From assembly GCA_950295325.1 (NCBI GenBank), contig OX485807.1:35060440-35124439 (forward strand): DNA of 64,000 bases, given 5' to 3'. The position numbers and the translations under genes were made by a program. Shown one piece after another: positions 35,084-48,309 of this stretch. Source of the stretch: Polytrichum commune. Its lineage: Eukaryota; Streptophyta; Polytrichopsida; Polytrichales; Polytrichaceae. The notes beneath the pieces were generated by a model. That model searched no databases and was not told the origin of the DNA. It saw only the letters and a list, made by a program, of their open reading frames with translations. Positions within the stretch are counted from its first letter, which is position 1. Every line of letters begins with the position of its first letter.

Positions 35084-36627
35084 CCATGTTCTGTGCATTG
35101 GTATTACAGCGACCCACAAACCCGCCGAAGGACCCTGACTGCCTGCTTAACATCTGCCATTGACTGCCAGCTCGGGACTTACCTGGGGCTGCAGCCTCTG
35201 AAATAAGGCCATCTACAAGAACATCCAGGTGTTTTGAGCAATACCTCAGTCAAGGTCACTTCTCTCCTGCATTGGTTGCACAACATCACAGCCGAATTTG
35301 GGAAACATTCACTCAAATTGTTATATGGCATGTTTTGGCTAAGTTGATTCCTAAGGATTATAGAGCCATTATGTCATCATGTTTGATGAGGTTTTCGTCC
35401 AAAGAGAGAGATCCCAGTGCCTAAAAGGTCTCATGTGCCAAAGGATGTTTAGAATGAGTTGTGAATTTCACTTTGAAATAATATAATACTATCCTTGTGT
35501 AGGAAATGTATTGACATTGGTACTATGTCAATGCACTTTGTGCTTCAAATGGATCTGAGAAGCTCCATGTAGGCATTTCCAAAAGTTACAACTTTCAAAA
35601 TCGATGGATACAGAATGATTGTCAGATTAAGGACAAGGAAATGCCTGCATGTCTTGCTACATGTAGACCTTTGATGCACCCCAAAGTTGCCATCATGGCA
35701 AACCATAGGAGCAAGGCTGGTCATGATTTTGACAGAAAAAATATATAAGGGTAGACAGTCCTAGCAACCACAGATGTTTGACATCCAGCATTGGCTTATC
35801 ATAGAAACTTCACACACAATTGAATAGTCCTTCTCAGTCGTGTAATCCAGCCCTCAAGAACCTTCTATTGAAATCATGTGAAACTATGTCCTTTGAAAAC
35901 GGAAACCCTGATTATTTTGTGTACTGGCAATCACAGTTGTTACTTGTTGGCTGACTGGCAAGACTTGTGGATGGTCTCAAAAATTGTGGTGGTTGCACAT
36001 ATACAAAGACGTTCAGGTAGTTTTTTTCAATTGGTCATAATTGACTTTCACATGCTCTCCCAGTGTCTATACAATCCAACAACCTCCATAACACTGAAGA
36101 TTGTAGCTTCTTGAATATGCGGCAGGTGAAATCTCCGATGTCATGCGGTATGAATATACCACACTTCTGAATTAACATGTTAAGGAGGTTTGGGTTCCTC
36201 AAACATTTCATACTAATCAAGTAGGTTTTGTCTGTATGATTTCATAAAGTAACACCAAATGTTATCCGATCACATGTTCATGTAATTAGTTGTGTTTCAA
36301 GAATTCTTTCGAATTCTTTTGTAGTGGTTACTTTGTCTTCAGTTTGTTTTTTAATCCCCTGATGCTTGGCCCAATGTAACTCAAATGCTATCTCTGAACA
36401 CAACATGCCTTTACATTCATGTCCAATGTTTTCAGCAAAAATCTTGTGGTACTTCAAACATGACACACATGGCATGCCGGAGCGAAACATAAAGTGGTAA
36501 GTGCTCGCACCATGCTCTGTGCGAGCGTATAACAGAGACCCACAACCCCGCCAAAGGACCCTGACTGCCTGCTAAACATCCGGAATGGAGTGCCAGCTCG
36601 GGACTTACCTGGGGCTGCAGCCTCTTC
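35084..36627. repeat. Pair of about 120-bp direct repeats around 1.3 kb of unassigned sequence
   Basis: 35084-35203 and 36506-36627 share GACCCTGACTGCCTGCT, CCAGCTCGGGACTTACC and TGGGGCTGCAGCCTCT. On the minus strand each copy contains an exon end with a consensus donor CCCAG/GTAAGTCC. The 1.3 kb between them (35204-36505) is AT-richer and I see no gene in it. Confidence 0.75.
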
Positions 36628-36961
36628 AATGGATGCCTCCCATAGTCCCTGAGATGCAGTGCGTGTGTTGTTCGTAGCAATGGTTTGCCAAACAGGCACA
36701 GCGAGCACGGGCACCGACTCCTGCATTGCCCGCTCCGCAATGCGTGTTCGGACTCCCTCCGCCACATCTTGGCATCCCTCAACTCTATTCTGCGTGCGTG
36801 TGTTGTGGGAAGTCCCGCACCGCAACTCGCCTCTGACATTTTCTTTATCTGCCCTTGCAGCAATTCTGCGTTTTGTTATTACAGGACTATTTGCCGCTGG
36901 CAGCAATGAAACAATGATCACAGTGTTCACTTCCGCTGTGTGCGAAATGTAGGGCACCTGC
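36609..36961 (-). CDS. Probable exon of a CACTA-associated gene, function unknown
   Basis: This open stretch starts after an acceptor (TTTGTGCAG/G) and ends at a consensus donor (GCCCCAG/GTAAGTCC). It joins in frame to an upstream exon ending at 37452 (AG/GTGAGT): AG plus G gives arginine, then QVPYISHTAEV. It is rich in R, A and E with no recognised domain. Strand and position, upstream of the transposase, fit a second CACTA gene product or a long 5' region of the transposase gene. The exon and splice sites are directly visible; the assignment is inference. Confidence 0.45.
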
Positions 36962-37451
36962 CTGCACAAAGGAAAGGTCGACTAATTAGTTCCATATTTG
37001 GGAGATGTCACGCACAGGAGCTCCCTCTCGAGCGCAGCGGAGTTTAGACAGACATTGCGCCCACTGATGTCGGACCATAACTATCCATGTGTCGCCCGTC
37101 TCACACTATGCAAGACAGGGATGATCACCACCGCTTCACGGTAACAACAGAAGTCTCGTTTGTCAGCTGCGTTTAAGCACAGTGTCCATAGTGTCCACGA
37201 CCCCGCCCATTGCAACAGAGTAGCATAAAGGGTCCGGCAGGCACCGTGACGCTATCCGCCACAGGCCACACAATTTGCCTCCCACTGTGGCCCTACTAGT
37301 CGGCAGTCTTAAATCCCCCCCTACCGCGGACATGCCGACATGCTACCTTCAAGCCCTCTGCGTTTGCAGCTGTGCAAGGACATCTGTGTGGCAAACTCTC
37401 TTAAAGCATGAAACAGAAACGATGGGTGCTTCTTGTGCGTGACACACTCAC

Positions 37452-39102
37452 CTTCTGGGATGTCGTTGTGGCATCAAATAGTTCAACACTTCCGTTGCCC
37501 GCGTCTCCAAGTGGACACACGAAAGTCTAAATCCATCAATCGATCTTGGCAGTTCCGAGAAACCCACCGTCCCGGACGAAGGCGCGTTAAGGCAATTCAC
37601 GGGTTGCATCCGGTCCACGCGCCCCTGTGTATGCAAGTGGGCCCTCACGGCACTCTGTGCGCGGCGTTTGATCCCATCATCTGTGACAAAAACCATGCCC
37701 CCCCCTCGAGGTGTCTCAGAAATCCCCACATTGCAGCAATCTACAGCAGCTGTCGTTGCACAGCGCACAGTTCGATGTCGCGCACCTCTCCATGAGGAGT
37801 GGCCGAAACACCATGGGCACAAGGGGGACCCCGGAGTGACACCCGGGACTTGTGGCGCCGTTGGTGAGAGGGCCCAAGTGATCCTAGTGTGGGCGAGGGC
37901 CCTAGGCGTTGGGAACGCCTCCCACCCACGGAGACTAGGAGGCACAAGGGTAAGGCCATGAGCTATGCGTAGCTCATGGCGTGGTGATTCTAGAATGCTC
38001 AAGAACACCTCAATCAGAGGTGTGAGCTAGGAGTTATGGCCATTTGAGTGGGGCGCTGTCCCGGGACAGCGCCCTGCTACAGCAGTGCCTGGGAGTGATT
38101 CCCGGGACTGCCAAGCTTCAAACAGGCATAACTTCCTCAAGACTTGCCCGAATGGGGCAAGTGAGGAGTCCATCGGCATCTACGTGAAGCGTAGATGGAG
38201 ATGGAGTGGTTGGTTGTTATGATCAGACATCATACAAGGAAGTTATGATGGTCTGAAGTTGCTGGGGGCTTCTAGGCCCAGCGGCTAAGGGAAAGTGTCC
38301 ACTTGGCCCCAACTCTTGGTAGAGAGACAAGAGGTTGGTTGACGGTGGGGTAGGGGCCCCGTGTAGAGTCCTAGAGGCTTATATGGGTGAGGTGGTGTGG
38401 CCTCACCCACCCGAGGCCGAACGGCACGGCCTCCATGGGCATTGGCCCAATGTGAGGCCATAGTTGCCTAGTATGGTTCGGGTTGTTGTAGTGTTGCTCC
38501 GGCAACGCGATGATCAACATGGGATTGGACTTCCATGGATGGAAGTCCACATCTAGGAATGGGTTACCGATTAAGGGGTGAGTCCCTAAAGCAAAGTAGG
38601 AGGGTTGGTTCCCTCCTATGAACTATAAGGTCCGGGGTAGGAGGAGCTAACCATTAGCATGGCGGAATGCGAATGGTTAGCGCTCGTAACCTTTGCTAGA
38701 ATTGAAAATTGGCAAGATTGCTAAGCGGGTTAGCAAGGGTTGCGACACTTCCGTTGCCCGCGTCTCCAAGTGGACACACGAAAGTCTAAATCCATCAATC
38801 GATCTTGGCAGTTCCGAGAAACCCACCGTCCCGGACGAAGGCGCGTTAAGGCAATTCACGGGTTGCATCCGGTCCACGCGCCCCTGTGTATGCAAGTGGG
38901 CCCTCACGGCACTCTGTGCGCGGCGTTTGATCCCATCATCTGTGACAAAAACCATGCCCCCCCCTCGAGGTGTCTCAGAAGTCCCCACATTGCAGCAATC
39001 TACAGCAGCTGTCGTTGCACAGTGCACAGTTCGATGTCGCGACGGTGGCGCATCTCCCTCTCGTCGCCGACGCCGCTGCAAATCTTCAACACAGAACTCC
39101 AA
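37452..39102 (-). pseudogene. Exon of the CACTA-associated gene, disrupted by an LTR and a 288-bp duplication
   Basis: The minus-strand frame starts MEFCVEDLQRRRRREGD near 39102 and runs through TAAVDCCNVGTSETPRGGG, FVTDDGIKRRAQSAVRAHL and NAPSSGTVGFSELPRSIDG to ETRATEV. The 288-bp part 38748-39035 recurs at 37488-37775, separated by a gypsy LTR (37776-38747). The left copy continues to LNYLMPQRHPR and a consensus donor at 37452. Without the LTR and one copy, an uninterrupted exon of about 390 bp remains. No domain is recognised. Confidence 0.5.
37776..38747 (+). repeat. Solo gypsy LTR (972 bp) between duplicated target sequence
   Basis: TGTCGCGCACC to GGTTGCGACA, same family as the cluster at 2065-32320. 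The flanking pentamers TTCGA and CTTCC do not match, but a 288-bp segment is repeated on either side. The undisturbed continuation of the right copy reads TTCGATGTCGCGACGG, so the host already had the LTR start heptamer TGTCGCG at this point. Confidence 0.9.
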
Positions 39103-42100
39103 CTGTCACTGGCCGTTGTGCACGTGGCGCTAATTTCAACCCATTCAACCAGAACATGGCAATCCCCACAATCACCGTCTTCGCTGCGATCGTCAATCGA
39201 CGGAGATGTAGGGGTTCAATGACTGTCCTTCTATGACAGCATGACATGCCTAACGGACACTGCACCTACGCACATTGCTCCTCCGAACTGCAGCCGACAA
39301 CAACTGCCGGGCCCTTCCCGCGTCTTAGGTTTCGACCGCAGTGTTCCAAACTAACATCTGTGCTGCCATATCTTAAACGCTGTTGTCCCCCATCACGGCC
39401 CTAACTACACGGCGCACACAATAAGTTCCTCCTGCGCATGCCCTAGTCCTCGCCAACGGCACCCTTGCGAGCACCACAACACTGCCAACTGCTATTGGTC
39501 TGCCCACCAGGGACGAAATGGGGCGCCCGATTGAATTGTCGATGGGTCGGCGAGCAGTTTGGCCGCACTCTCGACGCAAACATCAAATCTTCCACTATCC
39601 TGTCCAAGATCTGCACAAAGTCCGAACCACCATTGCGTGAAGGCAACAGCCCCAAGAGATGTTCGATGAGGTGAACCAGTGGGCTGCCCCCGGGCTCTGC
39701 CGCAGGGGGGGGGGCGCATTTCGGCCACATGAACCCCCCTGCGTCCGTTTTCAATATTCAGTACACGTATGGTCTTTGTTGGCTCTGTCTGTAGGACAGA
39801 GACTATGCATCAACTTCTTCGTTTCAAGAGCAAATTTCCTAAGCACTTTGCGTTCACATTTGGACATTACTTGTGCTTGTTATTTTTGGTCCACTTTATG
39901 TAACGTGGACTCTCTCTATATATAATTATATATATAATTGCTCCCTAAAATGCATTGAAAGAAACCTAGTTAATTATAGTTATTTCGGCTTTTCTTGATT
40001 ATTCATTTTAAAATTTTCGAGTGATAAATGAGTAGCTTCAATCCTTGACCCGCATTTGGTAAGAAGGTGCCCAAAATCCACGAAATGTTTGGTATAGTGA
40101 ATAACCATGGATTGGCATGAGCAATGTGTACAACCACAATTGTAGTCTTTCATAGTAAAGGACAGCGCCTCACGGTTCTACCGTTTTCTTGTTTTGTATG
40201 TTGCGAACAAAACTCTGCCCATTTGCACACAGAGTTGTATTTGTGTATGTGGCTATGCCACCTGGATTCGTTAGGGAACATGTAATTTGAAGTATTGCAC
40301 TTGTATTTCGCGAAAATTATCATCGCATACACCAATATCATCCTTGGATGGAGTTTGGGGTTTAGGTGTAGGGCGACATGTAGAGTGAACTACAAAGTCC
40401 TCTGCCATTTCGTCCAACTTGTGTGCAAGTCCATGTCCATAAATATACACTATATACATCGATGTCACCATAGGATGGAGTCCATAGTTGGGATAACCTT
40501 GCCCAATGTATATATTCGGCATTCTTGACGTTGGGCCTTGAATGACATCCAATTATTTATTATCATTCAATATCCTGTCGCAATTGAAGTCCTCGCGATA
40601 TTCAAATCGGATTATAGGATCTCCTGTGTATTGAGGGTTGCAATTGCGAGTACAGTTGTGTTACAAAACACATATCCATGGATAGTTCTCCTAATTCAAC
40701 AAATCTTTGTTACATCACCTCCTAACCCCCTCCCATGCTCCTTCGTACTGTGCCCTCCTTTTTGCATACCGGCCACATACGACACCCTCCATATTGGCTC
40801 GCATATTCCCGCAACCACACTTTTTGGTTCCAACCTCGCTATTCTCCATGCATTGCCTCTTTTTGGTGCAACATTTCAACTCCCCGTTTCATGGTATCAA
40901 TTAGCTTTGTAGCGCTAAACATCCTTTCATATATGTTATGTGCACCTAAAATACTTATTTTTCAAGAGGGGAATTGCATTGAAACTTCCTGGACACGTTG
41001 CCTGTCATGCACAACATGGTATTGTGTATTTTATTCGCGTGGACTTCACATGGTTGGTGTTGGCAAATGGTCCTGTCTAATATGTTCCATTCAGTATAAG
41101 TGTCGTTCTATAACCTGCATATGGGTGCGTTGCAGTGGACTACCATTGTTGTATATTGTCTTATTCGTGGACTCATTGTGTCTTGCTGGAAGTGTATTTG
41201 TTTGTGTTCAAGCGGTTTTGAGAAATTATGTCAGAATGTCAATCGCCATTCACAATGGGTGAAGCCCAATCCCTTACATGTCCTATTTCAATATTACCTA
41301 GGAGTAGGGGTGTTTAATTGGAGTTGTGAGTTATAATTTTTTTTTCCGTCTATATTAATTAGGTTTTGGTTTATTTTTATATCCTACTTTGAGGTTGTGC
41401 ATTTCGTGGGTGATAATACATGGCACACTCTAAAAGTTACCGGCCATGTAGGTCATCATCATGCCTATGAACATCCACTCTAGTATTACATGTGTACTAC
41501 ACTTATGTAAAGTTGCTGAAGTGTACCGGAAATGGGTTTGCCTGTCCTAATTGCATGTATGCCAATGTGAGCATGCTTGCCTATGCAACACACAACTAGA
41601 TGATGCCCTATTTTTTCATAACTTTTGTGGGATGGGTTTGCAGTAGGGTCCAACACCAAATCGTTAACTTCAACATAGCCAAAATCTATTAGTTGTGATT
41701 CTTTTTGGAAGGTGAAGGAGTATACTCTACCTAGTCCGAGCCAAATGTATGGAAAAGAGAAGTGTTGGTAATAGCATGCTCCAACACAGGTATTTTACCG
41801 CTTCTGCCACCACCAACTCGTGTTGTGGTCGGCGCATGTAATTTATTGGCGCAAATGGATGTAGTCCTTTCTTACTCACTACTAGCCTATGCCACCTAGG
41901 CAAATCATTCCATGTTGGTAAATGGTAATATGTAAAATGATTGTTATGGTTGATAGATTGTTAATTTCCTCGTTGATGGATGTCAATTGCCCAACACTTG
42001 TATGCTTGTGGTGAGTGTTTGGTACAAAGTCGAGTTGGGGCTTCTGTCCATTGAAAAAAACAAAGTAAAATTGTGGTATTGCTAAAGCTCCCATACTAAG

Positions 42101-45005
42101 GGGAGGAGCATCCAGGTTGCATGTCCTGCCCTCTTTGTATGGGGATGGCGATGAATGTTAGGCGCTTATACCCAGCGATTATGCTTCCGGACATTGCCCA
42201 ACAATTTGGCATGGCTACTTGGCATGCTATATTAAGCCACCATTTAGTAGTCAAACATAGTTCAACTAATTCCAATGAACACATTCATGATGTATGAAAT
42301 CAATTCTCAAACTTCTGTCCAATATTTAGCCCAGAAATTAGGTCAATTAAGGTATGTCATGGATCATGAATGACGGTTGGGGGGGGGGGGATGATACATG
42401 AACTCAACAAACTAAATCGTCTACCCAACTTTAATACCCCTCCCCCAAACTACAGGCACTTCAATCAATACTCCATAATGTGCCTTCGAATCGCTTTTCA
42501 CACACATTTGAAGCATAGGAAAATTGCTAACAAAATTCCACCCCTCTCAAATACCCCCATCGCCCTCATGTGTTGGACAAAATCCCAAGCATGCATCACC
42601 AAATTATGAACCTGACACCACCATAACTCAAATAAGGGATAAGTATGTTGGATTTTTGGTGGCTACCCGCAATTTCATAGCAAAACAACTCAAATAGGTT
42701 TTCTCCAAATAAATGTCGTCAATCACGTCAAGCCAAGTTTGGGGATAGACATGTATATCTTAATAGTGTCCTTGGTAAACTTCTTTTTCTATTTTGTATT
42801 TTCCAATTTGTAGCAGAAGTACTACGTCCCATCCTAAGTTCGTTTTGGACTATGTCACATGACCAAGGCTTTTGAAACAAATTTCATGATTTTTTTGCGA
42901 TCATGGCCTAGGATCAGCAACCGTGAGGACAAGCAATTCTAAACCGTTTTTGGATCGGTCCTTTCTCTTGTGTGTAAATTGGACCTTCATATACAACTCT
43001 TAGAGGCACAACTACACGTTCTATGGGCCTCGCAATATTTAATACTACTTCCCAACCAACACAAGAGTCTAATCTTACAAGGTGTTTGGGACTGCAACCT
43101 GCACATAATGCATCACGCCACAAACAATATGTGATTATGCAATCACATATAACGATGGTGATTACATATTTGTAGCATGTATTTGACTTCGAGTCATTTA
43201 TACAAACCCTAATTTCTACGTGGTTCTTTGTACATATATGTATGCTCTGCTTTAGACACTACAAGTGATAAACATGTTAATTCAATGTGCGATCGAGATT
43301 TTCACTTTACAATAATCTTGGACACCTTAAATTGTGTGACATCTTGCGGCCCATGATGGGGGTCTTCATACTCCACAAAGGCGGATGGCATCGATGCACA
43401 TCCTATATGCCCAAATCCTACAAGTTCTTCCCAAGTCTTAAATCCGTGTTTCCATATTCTTGTGTGTTTAGAAGTATATTGAGTGCGTTATCTCATGTCA
43501 AGGACAAAATCATTATATCATCATATATCAGGTGATGATCAATATACTAAGTTGGTGTTTGCATCCAAGGGTGCTCTCGGCTTGCATTTAAAACCATATT
43601 ATCGTCAATGACATTGACATATTCAAGTGCCAAAAAGAAATGGACTCGATGACTGATTAGGTTTTACATAGAGTCACTTCTCACATAATTAGCTAGACGG
43701 TGCAATGATATTCGGACACGTCCTTCAAGTCAAGCGCTACATCGATGACCAATAATATCCTATTATTTGCACACATGGCTCTCCTAAGCAAGACTTTGAT
43801 ATTGTATGATTTATACGAGTAAAGCTTGTTAACAATTTGCAATCTTAAAGACCTAATTGTGTCGTCGCCATCAATACAACCCGGGTGTCGCCCCTTCCTT
43901 TTGAGGGGTGACCGGGAATTGTTGCTTGTAAGCATATCTCTCATTTGTCCATGTGTAGAATTTCTATTGGTACTCCCTTTATAGATATGTGGTTAATTTA
44001 TTTAAAACATGAGTCACTGTAGTAACATGGAGTTTTTGACCTTGTTCCAATGTTCAATAACGTCAATCAATCAACCTCCAACATTCATATCATGTAAAGA
44101 TATAGTGCATCGACATCAACTAAGTTTTTGCAATTCTCTTCGAGCAACTTGCATGCCGAGCACTTTCATGTGGGGTCGGGGGGCCAATGTATGAGAGCGT
44201 ACATTTCTCTTGTTCTCCAACATGCATGTTCGGATGTGGCAATCCTCGTAATTACCCGTATTGGAGTTGCATGATTGTATTTCATTAGCTAACTATCTTG
44301 AGATTTTAGAGATTTCTTATCAACCTTAAAAAGTAAAAAATTTGGGCAATGTTTGGATAATAAATAAAACATCACCATGGACTTAATTAGTGTACAATAA
44401 AGCAATCCCATGTCCATGCCCATAGTTTTATGGTGATCGTATTATTTTCCATTCAAATGTAAGTTTAGTATGAAGTTTCTAAAACACAGAGGCAACTGAG
44501 TCCCTTTCCTGCATTCTCCTATGGGTCCGGTACTCATGGGTATTCTTAAACCCGGGAAATAGCTGTGTACACTTATGATTGCACACATTCCCGGATACCT
44601 GCCCCGATTACAAATAACTATTTATTGTAACGTAATACGCGTGGGTAGGACAATATGGCGAGTGCGGATGCTAATGTTTGGGGATAACACAATACTTCCA
44701 ATGTAAGCTTGCAATTTGTGGCAATCTTGTGCCACAACAAAGTTAATCGCGAAAATGCTCTGGAGATCAAAAACCACGAGTTTACTTTTTTAACGGCAAC
44801 AAATGTGATTCAACTATCCATGACTTTCAATTTGCAAAATGTTTTTTTTTGCATAAACTGCATTTTTGGTTCATATTTGGAACTCAAGGCGCCAAGTTTA
44901 CATTTAGTCCCGAACTCTCCAATCACGCTATCTCTGCTTCCATAAAATGTGCGCGTATGGGATTTTGTCCGCCTTGGTAACTAGCAGCCTCGATCCCTGA
45001 GCGAG
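39103..45005. other. No supportable gene; mostly AT-rich unassigned sequence
   Basis: From 39103 to about 39760 the DNA is GC-rich like the CACTA region, and a 103-codon minus frame (39443-39754) is unrecognised. From 39900 the sequence is AT-rich with only short frames on either strand. A minus-strand scrap near 43345-43410 reads SAFVEYEDPHHGPQD, faintly like an RNA-recognition motif, but has no supporting context. I see no RNA gene or complete transposon here. Confidence 0.6.
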
Positions 45006-47073
45006 TTATTTACCAAAATCAACCAGAGGACACTCAATAAACCATGGACAAGACTGCAAAGTGGCATAATCCCATATTCTTATCTGGGTTGCCGTAAAAA
45101 TGCAAAGGTCACTAGATTTGTCACCCCATGAAGAGAAACAACTTGGAATGGAGCCCAGGAAGATGGCATTTGAAGCCAATAACTCGTTCTTTATGTACCT
45201 TTGACACAAACTAACAAGTTTATTGAAGTTAGTGAATTAATTACTTCAAGGCAAACTTCAAGCATGCAATGAAATAATAGAAGCTATAAGATAAAAAAAC
45301 AAGATAGAGTACCTGAATACCACTCGTTTGATAGCAATGCCTCCACCAAAAACTTTACCGAGTAGACTAGATTTTATAAATGCATTCATGCCACCAAAAA
45401 AAGGCCGGAATACTTTTGTCCAAAGCATAATGTGCCATTTTTCAATGTACTCAGTAGGCTTAAGTATATGTGCGCTCCAAAAAATCTTGACATTCATTTC
45501 TTTTTCCATATCCTCAAATTGTTTCACAAAACCATCTTCCAACTGCAAAATGACACATATGCATCACAACCATTGAACAAATCATAAAACATTAAAATTT
45601 TGAAATGAAAACACGTAGACATTTAAGGATGAAGGAAAATCTGGGCCCAGAATGACGCTTTGATCAACCATTTTTCAAGTTTTTTTTACTTGATATCTCC
45701 CAATGGGAAGCGCAGAGATTCACGGGACATCTCGTTAGAATTCCACCACCTCAACCATTTGATTTTGAAGATTGATTCCACTGGAGCAGTTGCAATCATT
45801 TGCAATTTCTCTAGGGTCATGGTAGGCTTGAAGTGATTTCCAAAATGTTTATTGATCTCCGAAATAGAATGTGAAAATAGTGAAAAAATCTCATATAGAA
45901 TGCCGAAATGAATGCTACAAAGAAAAACATAATGACTTACCTCATCTAAGAAGTCAAACCCATTGGCTGGATTTGCAACAGCGAGAAGTTTTTTAAATTC
46001 TTTTCCACGAATTGATGATATTGCTTTTTTTGTTGCATTCTGCATGACATCCCAAATACCTTTTGCTCTTCTTGATTGAAGTGGAGTTTTCTCATTGTAT
46101 TTACGATATGTCTCTTGGTCATAGAGGTTATCTCACGCTACATAAACAAAAAAATAAGAATTAGTTAAAGATTCATTAGTAAAAATATCTTCAATAACAA
46201 GGCTCAACATGAATTAGAATACCCACCTTGTATAGAAACTGAGTAAAGACTTCCAAAGTGAGAGTATACCAAGTTCCCTTTCCACCTTTCTTCAAACTCT
46301 TGGTGTATTGATCAGGGGTAAAAAAATCTTTAAATTCCTCCAACTTCCTGATTCCAAAACTTTGGACACGATGGAGCTTGTGAACCAAATTTGTCTTGAC
46401 ATTATCTGATTCCGTAGACCTAAGAGATGTGACAACAAAAATATCAAAGACTTTTATAATTTGAAAATCATAAACCAAAAAATTAAAAAAAAAACACGGA
46501 CCATAAAACATACATGTTCACATCATGCATAGCATTTAGAAGAAGGGCCACCGAACCAGTTGATTCAAGTACGATACAATCAACAGAGTAATGCCAATCT
46601 CTATTTTGAAACGTCTGGGTCTGCTAGATGCGTTCCGCGTCGTTGTCTTCGCCGCCTAGGTCGAGTGTCTCCATGCGGACATCCTCCATCCACGCGGAGG
46701 CCAGCTGGTCCTGCGTAGGGTCCTCTTCGACGTCCATCCTTTGGACACTTGCCGCGTCAATGGGGCTCCCCTACGTGTCCTCCACAATGACCACGTCCGT
46801 GTGTTGCACAATATCATCGCCCTACCTATCTACTACCTTGGGAACGACGGTGAAAGAGGCCGTGTCCCTGTCTGAGGGTCGTCCTACCCTTGAAGGGGGT
46901 GGGGTGAGGACTGCCGAACTTGAAGATTCACGAACGTGCATTCGTAAACCCTCGTCCTCTCTGATGGCCGCCGAGATCGCATCGTGGAAGGTGGCGGTGG
47001 TCGCTTGCACTTCAGGGGGCGGAGGAGTGCCCACCGGCGTTGGGTGGGGTTCAAACTCAATAGTCAACATCAT
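45006..47073 (-). pseudogene. Truncated paralog of the ParB/methylase-like gene
   Basis: Minus-strand exons match 56490-57830 of the plus-strand gene in order: HYSVDCIVLE...LLLNAMHDVN (about 46510-46600), STESDNVKTNLVHKLHRVQS (46230-46420), KKAISSIRGKEFKKLLAVAN (45940-46060), a block ending RESLRFPLGDIK (45686-45830), LEDGFVKQFE...AIKRVVFR (45310-45548) and RYIKNELLASNAIFLG...CPWFIECP (45006-45195). The intron after the AMHDVN block has the same place and phase as in the plus gene. The DGNHR segment and the whole methylase part are absent, a TAA interrupts the frame at 45686-45688, and one donor is lost. The GC-rich frame 46640-47073 may be an unrelated first exon. Confidence 0.75.
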
Positions 47074-47668
47074 TGAGGAATCTTAAATGTTCAAATTTTG
47101 AGCACAGGAACCTTGACTTTGACAATGAATAAGATACACATATGAGGAAAACTCATACTCCTTCAATTGAGATTTGTTAACCATCATATGCTAACCCCGT
47201 GTTTCATATCCTATGAGAAGTAGGCTAGTTGAAAAATGTAACCATTTGCAACCCATCTACCTTCAGTTCATAATTTAACAATCAACTCCTTCCTTGAAGT
47301 GGGAGCAGCCCAACCCCTTCGCCAATGATCGGGGAGATTTTTGGGCATAATCGGTTGAGATCCTAGTGTTTGCAAGTCCAACTAGTTACATGTTAACATC
47401 CTTCGGTTTTCCTTTATTAAATTGGGGTAAATTCTATAGATTCCTCTAAAATGATTGGTAATTTTCATGCAATCTTGAACTTCAGCCGATTATTTCTCAA
47501 ACTCAACTGGTTTATTTGTAACTAACTACCAGTTCTCCCCGATCATAGCGCTTCACCCCGGAGCTTGGGAGTTGTTGGCCACCTTTGGGGGCCCACAACA
47601 CCGGAATTCGCCCCTTGCCCGGACCGGCTCCTTGAAGACTGTATGGTTGGGTCAAAGTTGCTTACTTA
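47074..47668. other. Spacer between the paralog and the 12.4-kb element
   Basis: No gene is visible. ATGATCGGGGAGA near 47325 is repeated in inverted form near 47535 (TCTCCCCGATCAT), about 200 bp apart, a weak foldback. The last bases, CTTA at 47665-47668, form the left target site of the following element. Confidence 0.5.
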
Positions 47669-47695
47669 GGGCCGGTTTAAACCATGGACCATGAA
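47669..47695 (+). repeat. Left terminal inverted repeat
   Basis: GGGCCGGTTTAA followed by ACCATGGACCATGAA. Further ATGGTCC-type subterminal copies follow to about 47757. It is preceded by CTTA. Confidence 0.78.
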
Positions 47696-48120
47696 CTCGG
47701 ACCATGGAAGATGGCCCTTTTCCATGGTCCGACTTGATGGTCCAACTTCCATGGTCTGATTCTTTAAAAAGTCAAGTTACAAAGACTTTGGACTCCTCAC
47801 TACGTGTAAACCAAATGTGGACCAAGAGGAATGACCATCCACCAAAAAGTGAATGTGTTGATTTTTCTTAATATATATCCAAGAAAGGCAATTTTGGGAA
47901 GGAAAAAAAAATCAATTTCGACCATTCTCGTGTCTTTATCTTCTCTATCCCATAAAAAATTCATTAAAATTTTATTATAACATCATTTCTCTACCATGGA
48001 CCCCTACCCTTTCTACTAGAGAACCTCTTTTGCCTCTCCCACCCCAAAACCTGTTGGACCATGTTAATGAATAATGTTGACCTTAAAATATGTCTTTTGG
48101 GGACCTAGAACTTGAGGGAA

Positions 48121-48203
48121 GCTATCTTATGAGCGATGAGCAGTAAGCGGTGAGCGGTGAGCAGTAACACATGAGCAATGAGCAGTATATATGAGCAATG
48201 AAT
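48121..48203 (+). repeat. Left subterminal GAGCRRTGAGC repeat cluster
   Basis: Begins CTATCTTATGAGC and continues as tandem octamer-like units (GAGCGATGAGCAGTAAGC and variants). Its inverted counterpart lies at 59826-59884 with the same CTATCTTATGAGC block, which supports the two ends belonging to one element. Such clusters are typical transposase-binding zones. Confidence 0.75.
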
Positions 48204-48309
48204 CCAAATTTAGTAAAGACACACGGGTTTAGGGTACACAACCACAATTTTGACAAATTAATTGCATATTTTCAATTGTAAATTGCAAGTATTTAAAATG
48301 AAACATAAG

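Noticed and set aside
43345-43410. SR-protein-like scrap SAFVEYEDPHHGP on the minus strand
   Set aside because: Only about a dozen residues resemble an RNA-recognition motif, with stops on both sides and no second block.
47320-47545. MITE with ATGATCGGGGAGA inverted ends
   Set aside because: Only 13 bp match, the similarity does not extend on either side, and no target duplication is visible.
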